DNA of 64,000 nucleotides, from contig JADJTW010000033.1 of NCBI GenBank assembly GCA_016710965.1, positions 62,001 to 126,000 on the forward strand, read 5' to 3'. This document shows, one piece after another, positions 45,136-54,108 of the stretch; positions within the stretch are counted from its first letter, which is position 1; the number at the start of each line of letters is the position of its first letter. This stretch comes from Flavobacteriales bacterium (GTDB taxonomy: Bacteria; Bacteroidota; Bacteroidia; Flavobacteriales_F; PHOS-HE28). Made by a program: the position numbers and the translations under genes. The notes under the pieces were generated by a model. That model did no database searches and was not told where the DNA came from. It was given only the letters and a program-made list of their open reading frames with translations.

Positions 45136-46500
45136 ATGATCCGTTCCGAAGGCGCACGTACGGTCCTCCGAAGCATATCGTGGCTCTTTGTGGAGCGGGT
45201 GCTGCGCTTGGGCGTGGTGCTCGTCACCGGCATCTATGTGGCGCGCTACCTGGGCGAAGTGCTCTTCGGCCAGCTGAACTACGCCAGCGGCTTCGTCGGC
45301 CTCTTCTTCGCATTGGGACAAGCGGGGATAGACGACATCCTCGTGCGCGACCTGGTGAAGCAACCGGAGAAGCGCAACGAACTGCTCGGTACGGGCGCTT
45401 TCATAAAGCTCTGCGGCGCGTTGCTCATGGTGGTGCTTGCCACCGTCGGCTCGCTCGTCAAGGACATGAGCGGCATCACCGTCGGCCTTATCGTGGTCAT
45501 CGCGTGCGCCGAGTTGCTGCGGCCGTTCACGGTCATCGACCACTGGTTCATGTCCCAGCGGGCCACGGGCAGGGCGGTGCGTGCCCAGATCGCCCAGGTC
45601 GTGCTTGGTTCAGGTGTGAAGTTCGCGCTCATCGGCGCCATCCATTTCGGGCATATGACCGCCGCGCAGGCGCTGCCCTGGTTCGCATGGGCCTATGTCG
45701 TCGAGAACGCCGCGCTGGCCGGGGCGTACATCGTGGCATTCCGCAACAGCGGCGCCGACCTGCGCAAGTGGAAGGTGACGGGGCCCATGGCCAGGCACCT
45801 CATGAGCGAATCGTGGCCGATGCTCATCTATGGCATGGCCCTCTTCGTTGCGGCGCGCATCGATCAGGTGATGATCAAGGACCTGCTCACCAGGAAATTC
45901 GCGCTGGAGGATCCGGAGACCGCTGAGGCGAGGGCCTTCGCCGAGGTCGGCCAGTACAGTGTTGCGCTCAAGATGGTCGAAGCCTTGAGCTTTCCGGTCA
46001 CCATTCTCCTGAAATCGCTGGCGCCTTCGGTCACCAAGGCCAAGGCGCAGGGCCATGCGCTGTACATGGACAGATTACTGAACCAGTACCGCCTCATGTT
46101 CCTGCTGTTCCTCGTCACGGCGGTCCCGCTGTACTTCACAGCGGAGTGGATCATCGTCTTCTTCTTCGGAGACGAGTACCAGCCTGCGGGTGCGTTGCTC
46201 TCGCTCTTCGCCATCCGGCTCTTCTTCACGAACATCGGTACGGGCAAGGGCAGCTACATCCTCAACGAGAGCCTCTTCAAGTACTCGCTCGTCACCGCCA
46301 TCCTCGGTGCTGCCGTCAACATCAGCGTCAACTGGCTGCTTATCCCCATCTACGAATCGCGGGGCGCCATCTGGGCCACGATCATCTCCTTCACGGTACA
46401 CATCTTCCTGCTCGACCTCTTCGTGCCGCGCATGCGTGAGAACCTCGGCGTCATGATGAAGGGCATCTTTACGTTCTGGAATTTCCACCGCGCCAGCTGA
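45136..46500 (+). CDS. polysaccharide flippase, Wzx/MATE-like
   Basis: The 454-residue protein has about 12-14 hydrophobic segments and the family features VLVTGIYVARYLGEVLFGQLNYA and GQAGIDDILVRDLVKQPEKRNELLG near the N-terminus. Wzx proteins flip undecaprenol-linked repeat units across the inner membrane. The gene is 15 bases after the Wzc-like gene and two before the next transferase. Confidence 0.88.
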   Translation: MIRSEGARTVLRSISWLFVERVLRLGVVLVTGIYVARYLGEVLFGQLNYASGFVGLFFALGQAGIDDILVRDLVKQPEKRNELLGTGAFIKLCGALLMVVLATVGSLVKDMSGITVGLIVVIACAELLRPFTVIDHWFMSQRATGRAVRAQIAQVVLGSGVKFALIGAIHFGHMTAAQALPWFAWAYVVENAALAGAYIVAFRNSGADLRKWKVTGPMARHLMSESWPMLIYGMALFVAARIDQVMIKDLLTRKFALEDPETAEARAFAEVGQYSVALKMVEALSFPVTILLKSLAPSVTKAKAQGHALYMDRLLNQYRLMFLLFLVTAVPLYFTAEWIIVFFFGDEYQPAGALLSLFAIRLFFTNIGTGKGSYILNESLFKYSLVTAILGAAVNISVNWLLIPIYESRGAIWATIISFTVHIFLLDLFVPRMRENLGVMMKGIFTFWNFHRAS

Positions 46501-46502
46501 CC

Positions 46503-47750
46503 ATGAGCAAGCACCTCGTACCCGTGAAGCCCCAGGCCTGGAACGCGCACGCGTGCCCCAAGTGCGGTGCTGCGGGCCCGCGTGCCAACGAGCTGCTGTT
46601 CCCCGGCGTGCATGTGCTGGGCGACTACACATGCCTCCACTGCGGCTTCGGGTTCCTTGCTGATCTGCCCGTGGGCTTCGCTGTCGATCATGGGATCGCC
46701 ATCGGCAAGGACGATGGCACCATGTACGACAGCGGTGGCGCCGAACCTTGGGTGACGCAACCGCTCATGAACGCCTACCGTTCACCGAGCGATGAGGAGG
46801 TTCGCATCGAGCGCAGGGTCTTGCGCGCATGCAAGCGTGTAGTGGTCCTCAATACGCTCGACTTCCTATACGGCCATGTGCTGCTGAAGCTCTGGAACGC
46901 GCAGTACTACCTCGACTTCCATCCCGACCTTGGCCTCGTCATCATCATGCCGCGATCCTTCGAGTGGCTTGTGCCGAAGGGAACAGCCGAGGTCTGGCTC
47001 GTTGACCAGAAGCTGGGAAAGGCGCACGGTTGGTATCGTTCGATCGACCGGCAGGTGAAGGCTTTCCTGACGGACTTCGATGAGGTGCATCTCGGAAAGG
47101 GTTACGCGCATCCGGACAAGAGCAAGGTGGACATCGAACGTTTCACCGGGGTCAAGCCATTCGACATCACGGCATTCTCTTCAGCGCCCCGTCATATCAC
47201 GTTCGTGCTGCGCGAGGACAGACTATGGTTCCGCACATCGCTGCACAAGTTCAAGTATCGGGCGCTTGTGAAAATGGGCATGAAGGGAATTGCGCGTTGG
47301 TATTTCCTCGCCGACCAACAACGCCTTGCCATGACCGCCTTCTCGCGAATACGCTCAGTGTACCCCGATGCGCGAGCGACCATCGTAGGGCTGGGAGACA
47401 AGCGCTCGGTGCCTGCCGGTGTCGAGGATCTGCGCACCCGCACCATGAACGTGGAAACCGAACTGTGCTGGTGCCGGGCTTACGCCAGAAGCCAGGTCGT
47501 GGTGGGCGTGCATGGCTCGAACATGCTCCTTCCGACCGCCTTCGCAGCGGGTTGTGTCGAGGTGCTTCCATACGACCGCTACGGCAACATCGTACAGGAC
47601 GTTGCGGTACGCTACAACGACGTGATGCAGCTCTTCCTCTACCGGTTCGTTGATGAGTTCGCGTCCTCCAGGGAAATAGCCCGCCAGGCAACCTCCATGT
47701 TCAAGGATTTCACCGTCTTCTACCGCAACAACCGCATCAATATCCCGTGA
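46503..47750 (+). CDS. putative glycosyltransferase (GT61-like) with N-terminal zinc ribbon
   Basis: The 415-residue protein starts with two CxxC pairs (Cys18/Cys21 and Cys44/Cys47) that look like a zinc ribbon. The C-terminal 150 residues have AFSRIRSVYPDARATIVGLG and VVVGVHGSNMLLPTAFAAGCVEVLP. That pattern resembles the His-Gly donor site of GT61/DUF563 transferases (HGAGLTN type). A zinc ribbon at the front is unusual for glycosyltransferases. It lies between the flippase and a second transferase, with a four-base overlap to the latter. The enzymatic role is inferred from the C-terminal pattern and the operon. Confidence 0.6.
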   Translation: MSKHLVPVKPQAWNAHACPKCGAAGPRANELLFPGVHVLGDYTCLHCGFGFLADLPVGFAVDHGIAIGKDDGTMYDSGGAEPWVTQPLMNAYRSPSDEEVRIERRVLRACKRVVVLNTLDFLYGHVLLKLWNAQYYLDFHPDLGLVIIMPRSFEWLVPKGTAEVWLVDQKLGKAHGWYRSIDRQVKAFLTDFDEVHLGKGYAHPDKSKVDIERFTGVKPFDITAFSSAPRHITFVLREDRLWFRTSLHKFKYRALVKMGMKGIARWYFLADQQRLAMTAFSRIRSVYPDARATIVGLGDKRSVPAGVEDLRTRTMNVETELCWCRAYARSQVVVGVHGSNMLLPTAFAAGCVEVLPYDRYGNIVQDVAVRYNDVMQLFLYRFVDEFASSREIARQATSMFKDFTVFYRNNRINIP

Positions 47751-48745
47751 CCATGCCACACGGCAGCGATCCCTTCGTGCTCAACACCCCGGTCCTGCTC
47801 ATCGGGTTCAACCGTGTAGGCCCGCTGCGGCAGGTCTTCGAAGCCATTCGCGCTGCACGTCCACCTCGGTTGTATTTCGCTGGTGATGGCCCGCGCAACG
47901 AAGAGGAACGCGCCCGATGCGAAGAGGTGCGTGCCCTGGCGAAAGAGGTCGACTGGCCGTGCGAAGTGCTGACGCGCTTCAACGAAACGAATATGGGTTT
48001 GCGCAAAGGCGTGAGCTCGGCGATCGCCTGGTTCTTCGAGAACGAGGAGGAAGGCATCGTGCTGGAGGATGACACATTGCCCGTGCCGGCGTTCTTCCGT
48101 TTCTGCCAGGAGATGCTAGATCGATACCGCAACGATGAGCGCATCTGGGTAGTGCTGGCCAACAACCTCATGGATGATTGGCCCACGCCCACTGAAGGGG
48201 ATTACTATTTCAGCGCGCATGGCTACGGCGCGCCCTGGGGCTGGGCCAGCTGGCGCCGCGCGTGGAAGCACTATGATGTACATATGGCCCAGTGGCCCGC
48301 TTTGAAGGCGAGCAGCACATTGAAGGACTTCTTCCTGAATACCGACGAAGAGCGGGACGTGCATGAGATGTTCGACCGGGTGCATGATGGCCGTATGAAC
48401 TCATGGTCGTACCAGCTTGACATCACGCGTATCGCCAACCATGGGCTCAACATCCTACCCAACACCAACCTGGTGGACAATATCGGCTTCGGGGATGATG
48501 GTACGCACACCACCAGCCTGGCCGATCCGCGCAACAAGCGAACCGCGCGCGACATCCGCTTCCCGCTCTCGCATCCGCGTTTCGTGATGCCCGACAAGCG
48601 GCGCGACGCCGAGTATTTCAAGCGCTTCATCGGCAGCACGCCCATGCAACGCTTCAAGCTGGCGGTGAAGGGGATGCTGCCCGGCGGCGAGCGCGGCACC
48701 ATGAGCAAAGGGTTGCAGAAGATGAAGCGCTTGCTGAAGCCCTGA
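47747..48745 (+). CDS. GT-A-type nucleotide-sugar transferase-like protein
   Basis: The 332-residue protein begins PVLLIGFNRVGPLRQVFEAIRAARPPRLYFAGDG and has VLEDDTLPVPAFFRFCQEML, the acidic DxD-like site of GT-A glycosyltransferases (GNT-I/HlpA-like). HGYGAPWGWASWRRAW and SWSYQLDITRIANHGLNILP follow, typical of Bacteroidota proteins in glycan loci. It overlaps the previous gene by four bases and ends four bases before the polymerase-like gene. Confidence 0.75.
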   Translation: MTMPHGSDPFVLNTPVLLIGFNRVGPLRQVFEAIRAARPPRLYFAGDGPRNEEERARCEEVRALAKEVDWPCEVLTRFNETNMGLRKGVSSAIAWFFENEEEGIVLEDDTLPVPAFFRFCQEMLDRYRNDERIWVVLANNLMDDWPTPTEGDYYFSAHGYGAPWGWASWRRAWKHYDVHMAQWPALKASSTLKDFFLNTDEERDVHEMFDRVHDGRMNSWSYQLDITRIANHGLNILPNTNLVDNIGFGDDGTHTTSLADPRNKRTARDIRFPLSHPRFVMPDKRRDAEYFKRFIGSTPMQRFKLAVKGMLPGGERGTMSKGLQKMKRLLKP

Positions 48746-48749
48746 TGCC

Positions 48750-50024
48750 ATGATCCGCAAGAGCCAGCTCGTGAACGCCCTCTTCCTGGTGGGCTTTCCC
48801 GTGTTCGGCTATGGCAGCTACTACGGCCTCAAGAACAGCATCTCCAAGGGAATGATCGTCTCGGTGGCGCCCTTCGCGGCCATCGTCCTCTTCTACTTAA
48901 TCGATGCCCTGTACCGGCAACGAGTGGGCAATCTGCTCACGCGCACGTGGTGGTTGTGCATGGCGTACATGGCCTCGCTGGTGGTGAGCATGTTCGTAGC
49001 CCTGGGCCATGGTATACCAGGCGTGCAATCCGGGAACGTGCTGCTCTCCTGCCTCATCTTCCTGATGCCCTTCACCGCAGCCATCGTCGTCAACTTCTAC
49101 AATCGCGAGAACGCGGATTTCAACTTCTCCCGGCTCCTCTTCCTTGGCCTGGGCGCCTTGCTGGCGATCAATATCCTCGGCTTTCTCGCCGGCGTGCAAT
49201 CCGCTGGTCACTCGTTCGAGGGCCGTGCGAATTTCCCATACATACGCGGGATCTACACGGGCGCCCACGTGCTGGCGGTCTTCGCTTTGATGCTCCTCTT
49301 CAAGCTGCGCGATTTCGGAAGGAGACCGGTGGCCTACATGCTCTATCTCGTCGTTCTGCTGATCTGCATCGTCTTCATGCTGAAGATCAACAGCCGCTTG
49401 TCCTTCATGATCTTCCTCATGCTGGCGGGCTTCTTCGTGACCAAGGCGATGAAGGCGATCCGGGGCTTGTACACCATCTCGCTCTTCACCCTGCCGTTGC
49501 TGCTGAGCTTCTCCTTGCTCGTTTACCAGGTGCTCAGTACGCCCGTCTTCGCAAGCATCCTCGAACGGGTGAGCAAAGAGGATGTGACCACCTTCAATGG
49601 CCGCAGCTATATCTGGTTGTCCATCGGTGATTGGGCAGTGAGCGATAGGACCGGGTTGCTCTTCGGCAACGGTTTCAAGGGCCACTATTACCTGCACTTG
49701 CTGGACGGAGTGGCCGTGCTGTGGAACGAGCCGCACGCGTACAACCTCCATTCGCATAGCACCTTCACCGAAGTGGCGGTGGCACAGGGCATCGTGGGTG
49801 TGGTGCTCTTGTACATGATCTTCTGGCGGGGATTCAAGCACTATCGGAAGCAGTATCTCGAAGGGACATCGCAAGCCCCGCTCTTCGCTGGCTTCGCCTA
49901 TCTGCTCTTCATCTGGCAGCTGGATATCTTCTGCTACGGCGTGGACATCGGGCATTCGATCCTCTTCGCCATGATGGCGCCGCTGTGCTTGAAGCCGAAG
50001 TCTGCATTGACCAACGACGCTTGA
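48750..50024 (+). CDS. O-antigen polymerase/ligase-like membrane protein (Wzy type)
   Basis: The 424-residue protein has about ten to twelve membrane helices and one larger periplasmic loop (residues 290-350). That loop contains FNGRSYIWLSIGDWAVSD and NEPHAYNLHSHSTFTEVAVAQGIVG, the region with the conserved His and Arg found in WaaL/Wzy proteins. With the flippase in the same operon, a polymerase (Wzy) role is likelier than ligase. A strong hairpin terminator follows. Confidence 0.82.
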   Translation: MIRKSQLVNALFLVGFPVFGYGSYYGLKNSISKGMIVSVAPFAAIVLFYLIDALYRQRVGNLLTRTWWLCMAYMASLVVSMFVALGHGIPGVQSGNVLLSCLIFLMPFTAAIVVNFYNRENADFNFSRLLFLGLGALLAINILGFLAGVQSAGHSFEGRANFPYIRGIYTGAHVLAVFALMLLFKLRDFGRRPVAYMLYLVVLLICIVFMLKINSRLSFMIFLMLAGFFVTKAMKAIRGLYTISLFTLPLLLSFSLLVYQVLSTPVFASILERVSKEDVTTFNGRSYIWLSIGDWAVSDRTGLLFGNGFKGHYYLHLLDGVAVLWNEPHAYNLHSHSTFTEVAVAQGIVGVVLLYMIFWRGFKHYRKQYLEGTSQAPLFAGFAYLLFIWQLDIFCYGVDIGHSILFAMMAPLCLKPKSALTNDA

Positions 50025-50030
50025 GAACGA

Positions 50031-50062
50031 CAACGCCTTCCGGATAGGAAGGCGTTGCTTTT
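50031..50062 (+). terminator. intrinsic terminator after the polymerase-like gene
   Basis: An eleven-base perfect stem (CAACGCCTTCC with GGAAGGCGTTG) and five-base loop is followed by CTTTTC. It lies six bases after the Wzy stop and also separates the convergent beta-helix gene. Confidence 0.8.
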
Positions 50063-50075
50063 CGGATGCGTCCGG

Positions 50076-52811
50076 TCAAAGCACCACCAGTCGCTGCTGT
50101 TCCACGCGCTCTCCATCGGCGATGCGCAGCAGGTAGGTCCCGGGTCCGACCGAGGAAGGCAGTTCGACCGTTGATCCATTGCCGCTCACGCGGGCATTGA
50201 ACACTTCGCTTCCGCGTGCATCAAGGAGGCGAACGGTGCCCGCCGCGATGGACGAGCCGGTGATCGTGATGGCCCGGCCATCGGCCACCGGATTGGGGTA
50301 GGCGATCGATCCACTGGCATCCGCGACGTTGCCGTCAGTCACATCGGTAGAGAGGCAGGTGTTGTTGGCCTCCTTGACGAGCACGAGGGAAGAGAACGCG
50401 GCAAGGTCCAGGCTTCCCGAGTAGAGCGTGCCGTTCACATCGCTCCAGCAGCCGACGAGGTCGAAGGTCTGCGTGGAGCCCTGGTCGTTCACCAGCAACT
50501 GCTGCTGGTCCAGCGGGTCGATCGGCACGGCGCTCACACGATGGAGCTCCACATTGTCCAGGTAGTACACGCTCTCGGTGTAGTGGTTGGTGAAGGAGCA
50601 ATAGCCCTGGTCGCTGATGCTGCTCTGGAAGAAGAGGGTTACATCCCTCCGATTTCCGTCGAACGGGATGGTGCGCGTGCCTTCCATCTCAGGGCCGCTC
50701 AACTGGCTCTGCCCCTTGAAGCCCACCACGACTTCGCCCATCATATCGCTCTTGATGCTGAAACGCATGCGGTACCACTGGCCATTCTGCACGGGCACCT
50801 GCGTGTCATGCTTCAGGCCGAAGGTGTTGTAGCTGGCGTTGTTGGTGAAGTTCACCTTCAGCGCTCCGCCATCGAGCTGGTTGGTGTTGTGCGTGATCTG
50901 ACCTTGCGTCGGCCAGCCGCTCCATCCGGTGACGTTGCTATTGAAAGTGCTGTTGGGAACGGGGTTGGTCCCGAACACCTCGGTCACTTCCATATCCGGC
51001 AGGTACAGGGGGCTGCGTGTGCTGCCGACATCCTCGCTGCGTTCGGTTTGCCAGCGCTCCAGCGTATAGTACTTCTGGGTGCCGCTGAATGTGTTGTGCA
51101 GGAAGATGCTGCGGTCGTTGTAGGGATTGAAGTATCGGTTGTTGCTGAAGGTCCCATAGTCCACCCAATTGTTCGCATACACGTGGTATTGTCGCATGCA
51201 GAGCTGGTCCTTGCTCAGGCAGTAGAGGATGTTGCCGATGTACACATCGTCGAAGGCGGCCACATGATAGGGCGCCGTGGCACCGGGCCCGTTGTAGTTG
51301 CTGTAGTCCGAGATGCTGAGCTGGATGGTGTTGTTGAAGAGCGTGTTCTCCTCGATGCGGTTGCCGCTGCTCACCATGGTATGGTCCACATGGATGCCGC
51401 TGCCCAGGCAGTTGGCCACGGTGTTGCGTTTCACCAACGTGTTCTTGATGCTGATGTTCCCGAAGTAGATCCCGTGGCACATCGGGTGGGCATTGTAGTA
51501 GTTGGTCGCTGAGCTTTCGATGTTCCCGTTCAGGTCGCTCACGATGTTGTTGCGGACGATCATGCCGTCGGCGTTGTCCAGGGCGATGCCGCCTCCATCA
51601 TTCAGCAACGTGAGCGCTGCATGCACCACATTGTGTTCGATGAGCGCGTTGCGCTCGGCTACGATGCCGATGTAGCCTATGTTCTCGAATCGATTGCGCG
51701 CGATGACCATGCTGTTGCCCGTCGCACGGAACCCGAAGTAGCCCCAATTGTTCTCGCCGAGGCCGGGTTCCAGTGCTATATCATCCACCGTGTTGTCCGT
51801 GAAGGTGGTGTTATCGTCCATCAGGTACACCGCCGTGCCGTAGGTGCGCAGCACGGTGTTGTGGTGGATGCTCTGCTGCGATCCAGTGCTGCGGACGGCC
51901 TGCCAGGTGTCGCTCATGATGCAGTTCATCGCCTCCAGGTTGGTGCTGCCTGCCAGTCGCAGGGATGCGTCGGTGTTATGCTTCATGGCCACGCCGTCGA
52001 TGCGGATATGGTGGCGCTGATAGCTCACGTAAATGGCGTTGTCCAGCACGGCGGCCTCCACCAGGACGTTGTTCGGATCGGCGCTTGCCGGGCACCAGAT
52101 GTAGAGTTGGCTGGAAGCGGGATCGTAGTACCACTCGCCTGGAGCATCGAGCAGGGCGAGCTTGTTGCGTAGGAAATAGCCCCACGCATAGTTGCTCAGG
52201 TTGTTGCCCGTACTACTGTGCGTGAGAATGCCGTTGCTGAAGCCGCTCACGAAGGCTGTGTCATAGCTCCAATTGGTGGTGCGGATCACGGCAGTGGCGC
52301 CGGACCAGTAACCGTTGACCTGGTTCAGTTCGCTGTCGGTGAGGCTGGTGCTGTTTCCGGCGTCAACACGCAGCCAACCGGTGTTCGGGAATCGGGCGAT
52401 GGTCATGAGCGCACCGGCCACGTACACCTGCTTGGGCCGTTGGGTGAGTGCTGCTCGCCAGATGTTGCCGTTGTGCTGTGTCCAGTTGGTCACGGCTACG
52501 CTACCGCTGATCACCGGCTTGGCACCGCTTCCGTACGAGCCGATCTCGATGTAGGAAGATGCAGAGCCGTTGCTGGAGATGGTGAGCTTGCCACGATACG
52601 TGCCGCCTTTCTGGAACAGGACCTTATCGCCGGGCTGCATCGACGAGGAGATCTGGTTGACGCGCGCAATGGATTGCCATGCCGTTGCTTGGCTGGTTCC
52701 GTTGTTGCTATCGCTGCCCGTGGGGCTTACGTAGTAGGTGGCGCCGTTTGAAACCGCAGCAGCGATCAAGAGGAGGCTCAGGGCAGTACTGCGGTAGTGG
52801 ATCCTGGTCAT
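50076..52811 (-). CDS. secreted right-handed beta-helix protein with T9SS type-A sorting domain
   Basis: The 911-residue protein has a signal peptide and then YYVSPTGSDSNNGTSQATAW, the usual opening of secreted pectate-lyase-like proteins. Residues 250-560 have parallel beta-helix turns rich in Asn (NAIYVSYQRHHIRIDGVAMK, VHAALTLLNDGGGIALDNAD, GMIVRNNIVSDLNGNIESS). A carbohydrate-binding-like domain follows around residues 625-770 (WSGWPTQGQITHNTNQLDGG to YYLDNVELH), then a sorting domain ending QRLVVL. It sits within the polysaccharide locus on the opposite strand, so it may process or bind the polymer. No catalytic residues can be named. Confidence 0.8.
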   Translation of the reverse strand: MTRIHYRSTALSLLLIAAAVSNGATYYVSPTGSDSNNGTSQATAWQSIARVNQISSSMQPGDKVLFQKGGTYRGKLTISSNGSASSYIEIGSYGSGAKPVISGSVAVTNWTQHNGNIWRAALTQRPKQVYVAGALMTIARFPNTGWLRVDAGNSTSLTDSELNQVNGYWSGATAVIRTTNWSYDTAFVSGFSNGILTHSSTGNNLSNYAWGYFLRNKLALLDAPGEWYYDPASSQLYIWCPASADPNNVLVEAAVLDNAIYVSYQRHHIRIDGVAMKHNTDASLRLAGSTNLEAMNCIMSDTWQAVRSTGSQQSIHHNTVLRTYGTAVYLMDDNTTFTDNTVDDIALEPGLGENNWGYFGFRATGNSMVIARNRFENIGYIGIVAERNALIEHNVVHAALTLLNDGGGIALDNADGMIVRNNIVSDLNGNIESSATNYYNAHPMCHGIYFGNISIKNTLVKRNTVANCLGSGIHVDHTMVSSGNRIEENTLFNNTIQLSISDYSNYNGPGATAPYHVAAFDDVYIGNILYCLSKDQLCMRQYHVYANNWVDYGTFSNNRYFNPYNDRSIFLHNTFSGTQKYYTLERWQTERSEDVGSTRSPLYLPDMEVTEVFGTNPVPNSTFNSNVTGWSGWPTQGQITHNTNQLDGGALKVNFTNNASYNTFGLKHDTQVPVQNGQWYRMRFSIKSDMMGEVVVGFKGQSQLSGPEMEGTRTIPFDGNRRDVTLFFQSSISDQGYCSFTNHYTESVYYLDNVELHRVSAVPIDPLDQQQLLVNDQGSTQTFDLVGCWSDVNGTLYSGSLDLAAFSSLVLVKEANNTCLSTDVTDGNVADASGSIAYPNPVADGRAITITGSSIAAGTVRLLDARGSEVFNARVSGNGSTVELPSSVGPGTYLLRIADGERVEQQRLVVL

Positions 52812-52977
52812 GGTTGAATGGACTTGGACCCTTCAACCTCCCATTTCCCACGACGGTTCAAGAATCTCGACCGGCTTGAAGTCCCTGTCGACGGACGACC
52901 GGAATGCCCGACGAAGCGTTCACCCCGTTCTGTTGAAGGCTTCATCCACCGAACCCGGCAAGCAGGGTGCGTCGGGG

Positions 52978-52985
52978 TACTTTTG
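52978..52985 (+). promoter_or_regulatory. -7 box just before the GT4 gene
   Basis: TACTTTTG is an exact TAnnTTTG match and ends four bases before the preferred GTG at 52990. Transcription from it would give a leaderless mRNA. Confidence 0.4.
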
Positions 52986-52989
52986 GCCA

Positions 52990-54108
52990 GTGCATACACC
53001 TGGACCACTGGGCATACTGGTGGTGGGCCAGACGCCACCACCGTTCGGCGGGCAAGCGGTCATGATCGCGAATCTGCTGGGGGGCAGGTTCGAAAGGATC
53101 CGGCTCTACCACGTACGAATGGCCTTTTCGACCGAGATGGAAAGCGTTGGCAAATTCGCATTAGGCAAGGTCTGGAAGCTGCTCACTACGATCGCGGCCG
53201 TTTGGTTCGCCCGCTTGCGCTATCGCACTCCTGTGCTGTACTACCCGCCCAGCGGCCCGAACAGGGTTCCGGTCCTCCGTGATATCGTCCTTCTCTGTGC
53301 AACGCGATGGATGTTCAGGAAGGTGGTCTTCCACTTCCACGCTGGTGGCGTGTCGGGCTTCGAAGGGCAGCTGCCATTTGTATTGAGGCCGTTCTTCCGC
53401 ATGGCCTATCGCAAGCCGGCGCTTAGTATTCGCACGGCATCGCAGAACCCGGAAGATGGCAAAGCCCTGGGTGCGTTGCGCGATGTGGTGATCCCGAACG
53501 GCATTGCCGATGCACGCGGTACCGTGCCCGAAAGCTCCGCTGCACCGAACGAACCGGTGACGATCCTCTTCGCGGGCGTGCTCGTCGAGAGCAAGGGCGT
53601 GCGCGTACTGCTTGAAGGCTTCAATGACCTGCGCGCCCGAGGGGTCGAAGCACGCTTGGAGATCATGGGCAAATGGAACGATGAGCGCTTGCACGCATGG
53701 GCGTTGGAGTACATCAGCGCGAATCAGCTCGAGGATCATGTCCGTTTCCTGGGTGTGCTAGTGGATCGGGCCAAGCACGAGCGTTTCGCAGCATGTGATA
53801 TTCTCTGCTTCCCGACATACTTCGAAGCCGAAAGCTTCGGTCTCGTTCTGGTGGAAGCCATGCAGTTCGCCAAGCCCGTCGTAACCACCGAATGGCGTGG
53901 CATTCCTTCGGTGGTGCAGGATGGCGCCAACGGCTTTCTGGTCCCCGTGCAAGACCCAACCGCCGTTGCCGACAGGCTGGCCCGACTGGCTGGTGACCCG
54001 GAGCTCCGGGAGCGCATGGGAGCAGAAGGCCGACGCATCTTTGAGCAGCGATTCACGTTAGAGGTCTTCCATCGCCGAATGGAGGAAGAACTTGCAGGGC
54101 TGGCATGA
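52990..54108 (+). CDS. family 4 glycosyltransferase
   Basis: I prefer the GTG at 52990, because the open frame upstream has no protein-like features and the GT4 N-terminus begins GPLGILVVGQTPPPFGGQAVM. The protein is 372 residues. The C-terminal nucleotide-sugar domain has TILFAGVLVESKGVRVLLEGF, FLGVLVDRAKHERFAACDILCFPTYFEAESFGLVLVEAMQF and KPVVTTEWRGIPSVVQDGANGFLV, with the E-x7-E type acidic motif. It transfers a sugar in repeat-unit assembly. Its stop overlaps the start of the epimerase gene (ATGA). Confidence 0.88.
   Translation: MHTPGPLGILVVGQTPPPFGGQAVMIANLLGGRFERIRLYHVRMAFSTEMESVGKFALGKVWKLLTTIAAVWFARLRYRTPVLYYPPSGPNRVPVLRDIVLLCATRWMFRKVVFHFHAGGVSGFEGQLPFVLRPFFRMAYRKPALSIRTASQNPEDGKALGALRDVVIPNGIADARGTVPESSAAPNEPVTILFAGVLVESKGVRVLLEGFNDLRARGVEARLEIMGKWNDERLHAWALEYISANQLEDHVRFLGVLVDRAKHERFAACDILCFPTYFEAESFGLVLVEAMQFAKPVVTTEWRGIPSVVQDGANGFLVPVQDPTAVADRLARLAGDPELRERMGAEGRRIFEQRFTLEVFHRRMEEELAGLA

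Noticed and set aside
42640..45543. A 967-codon open frame on the reverse strand across the Wza/Wzc/flippase genes
   Set aside because: It is antisense to three well-recognised genes. Its His- and Ala-rich sequence has no domain, which is typical of shadow frames in GC-rich DNA.
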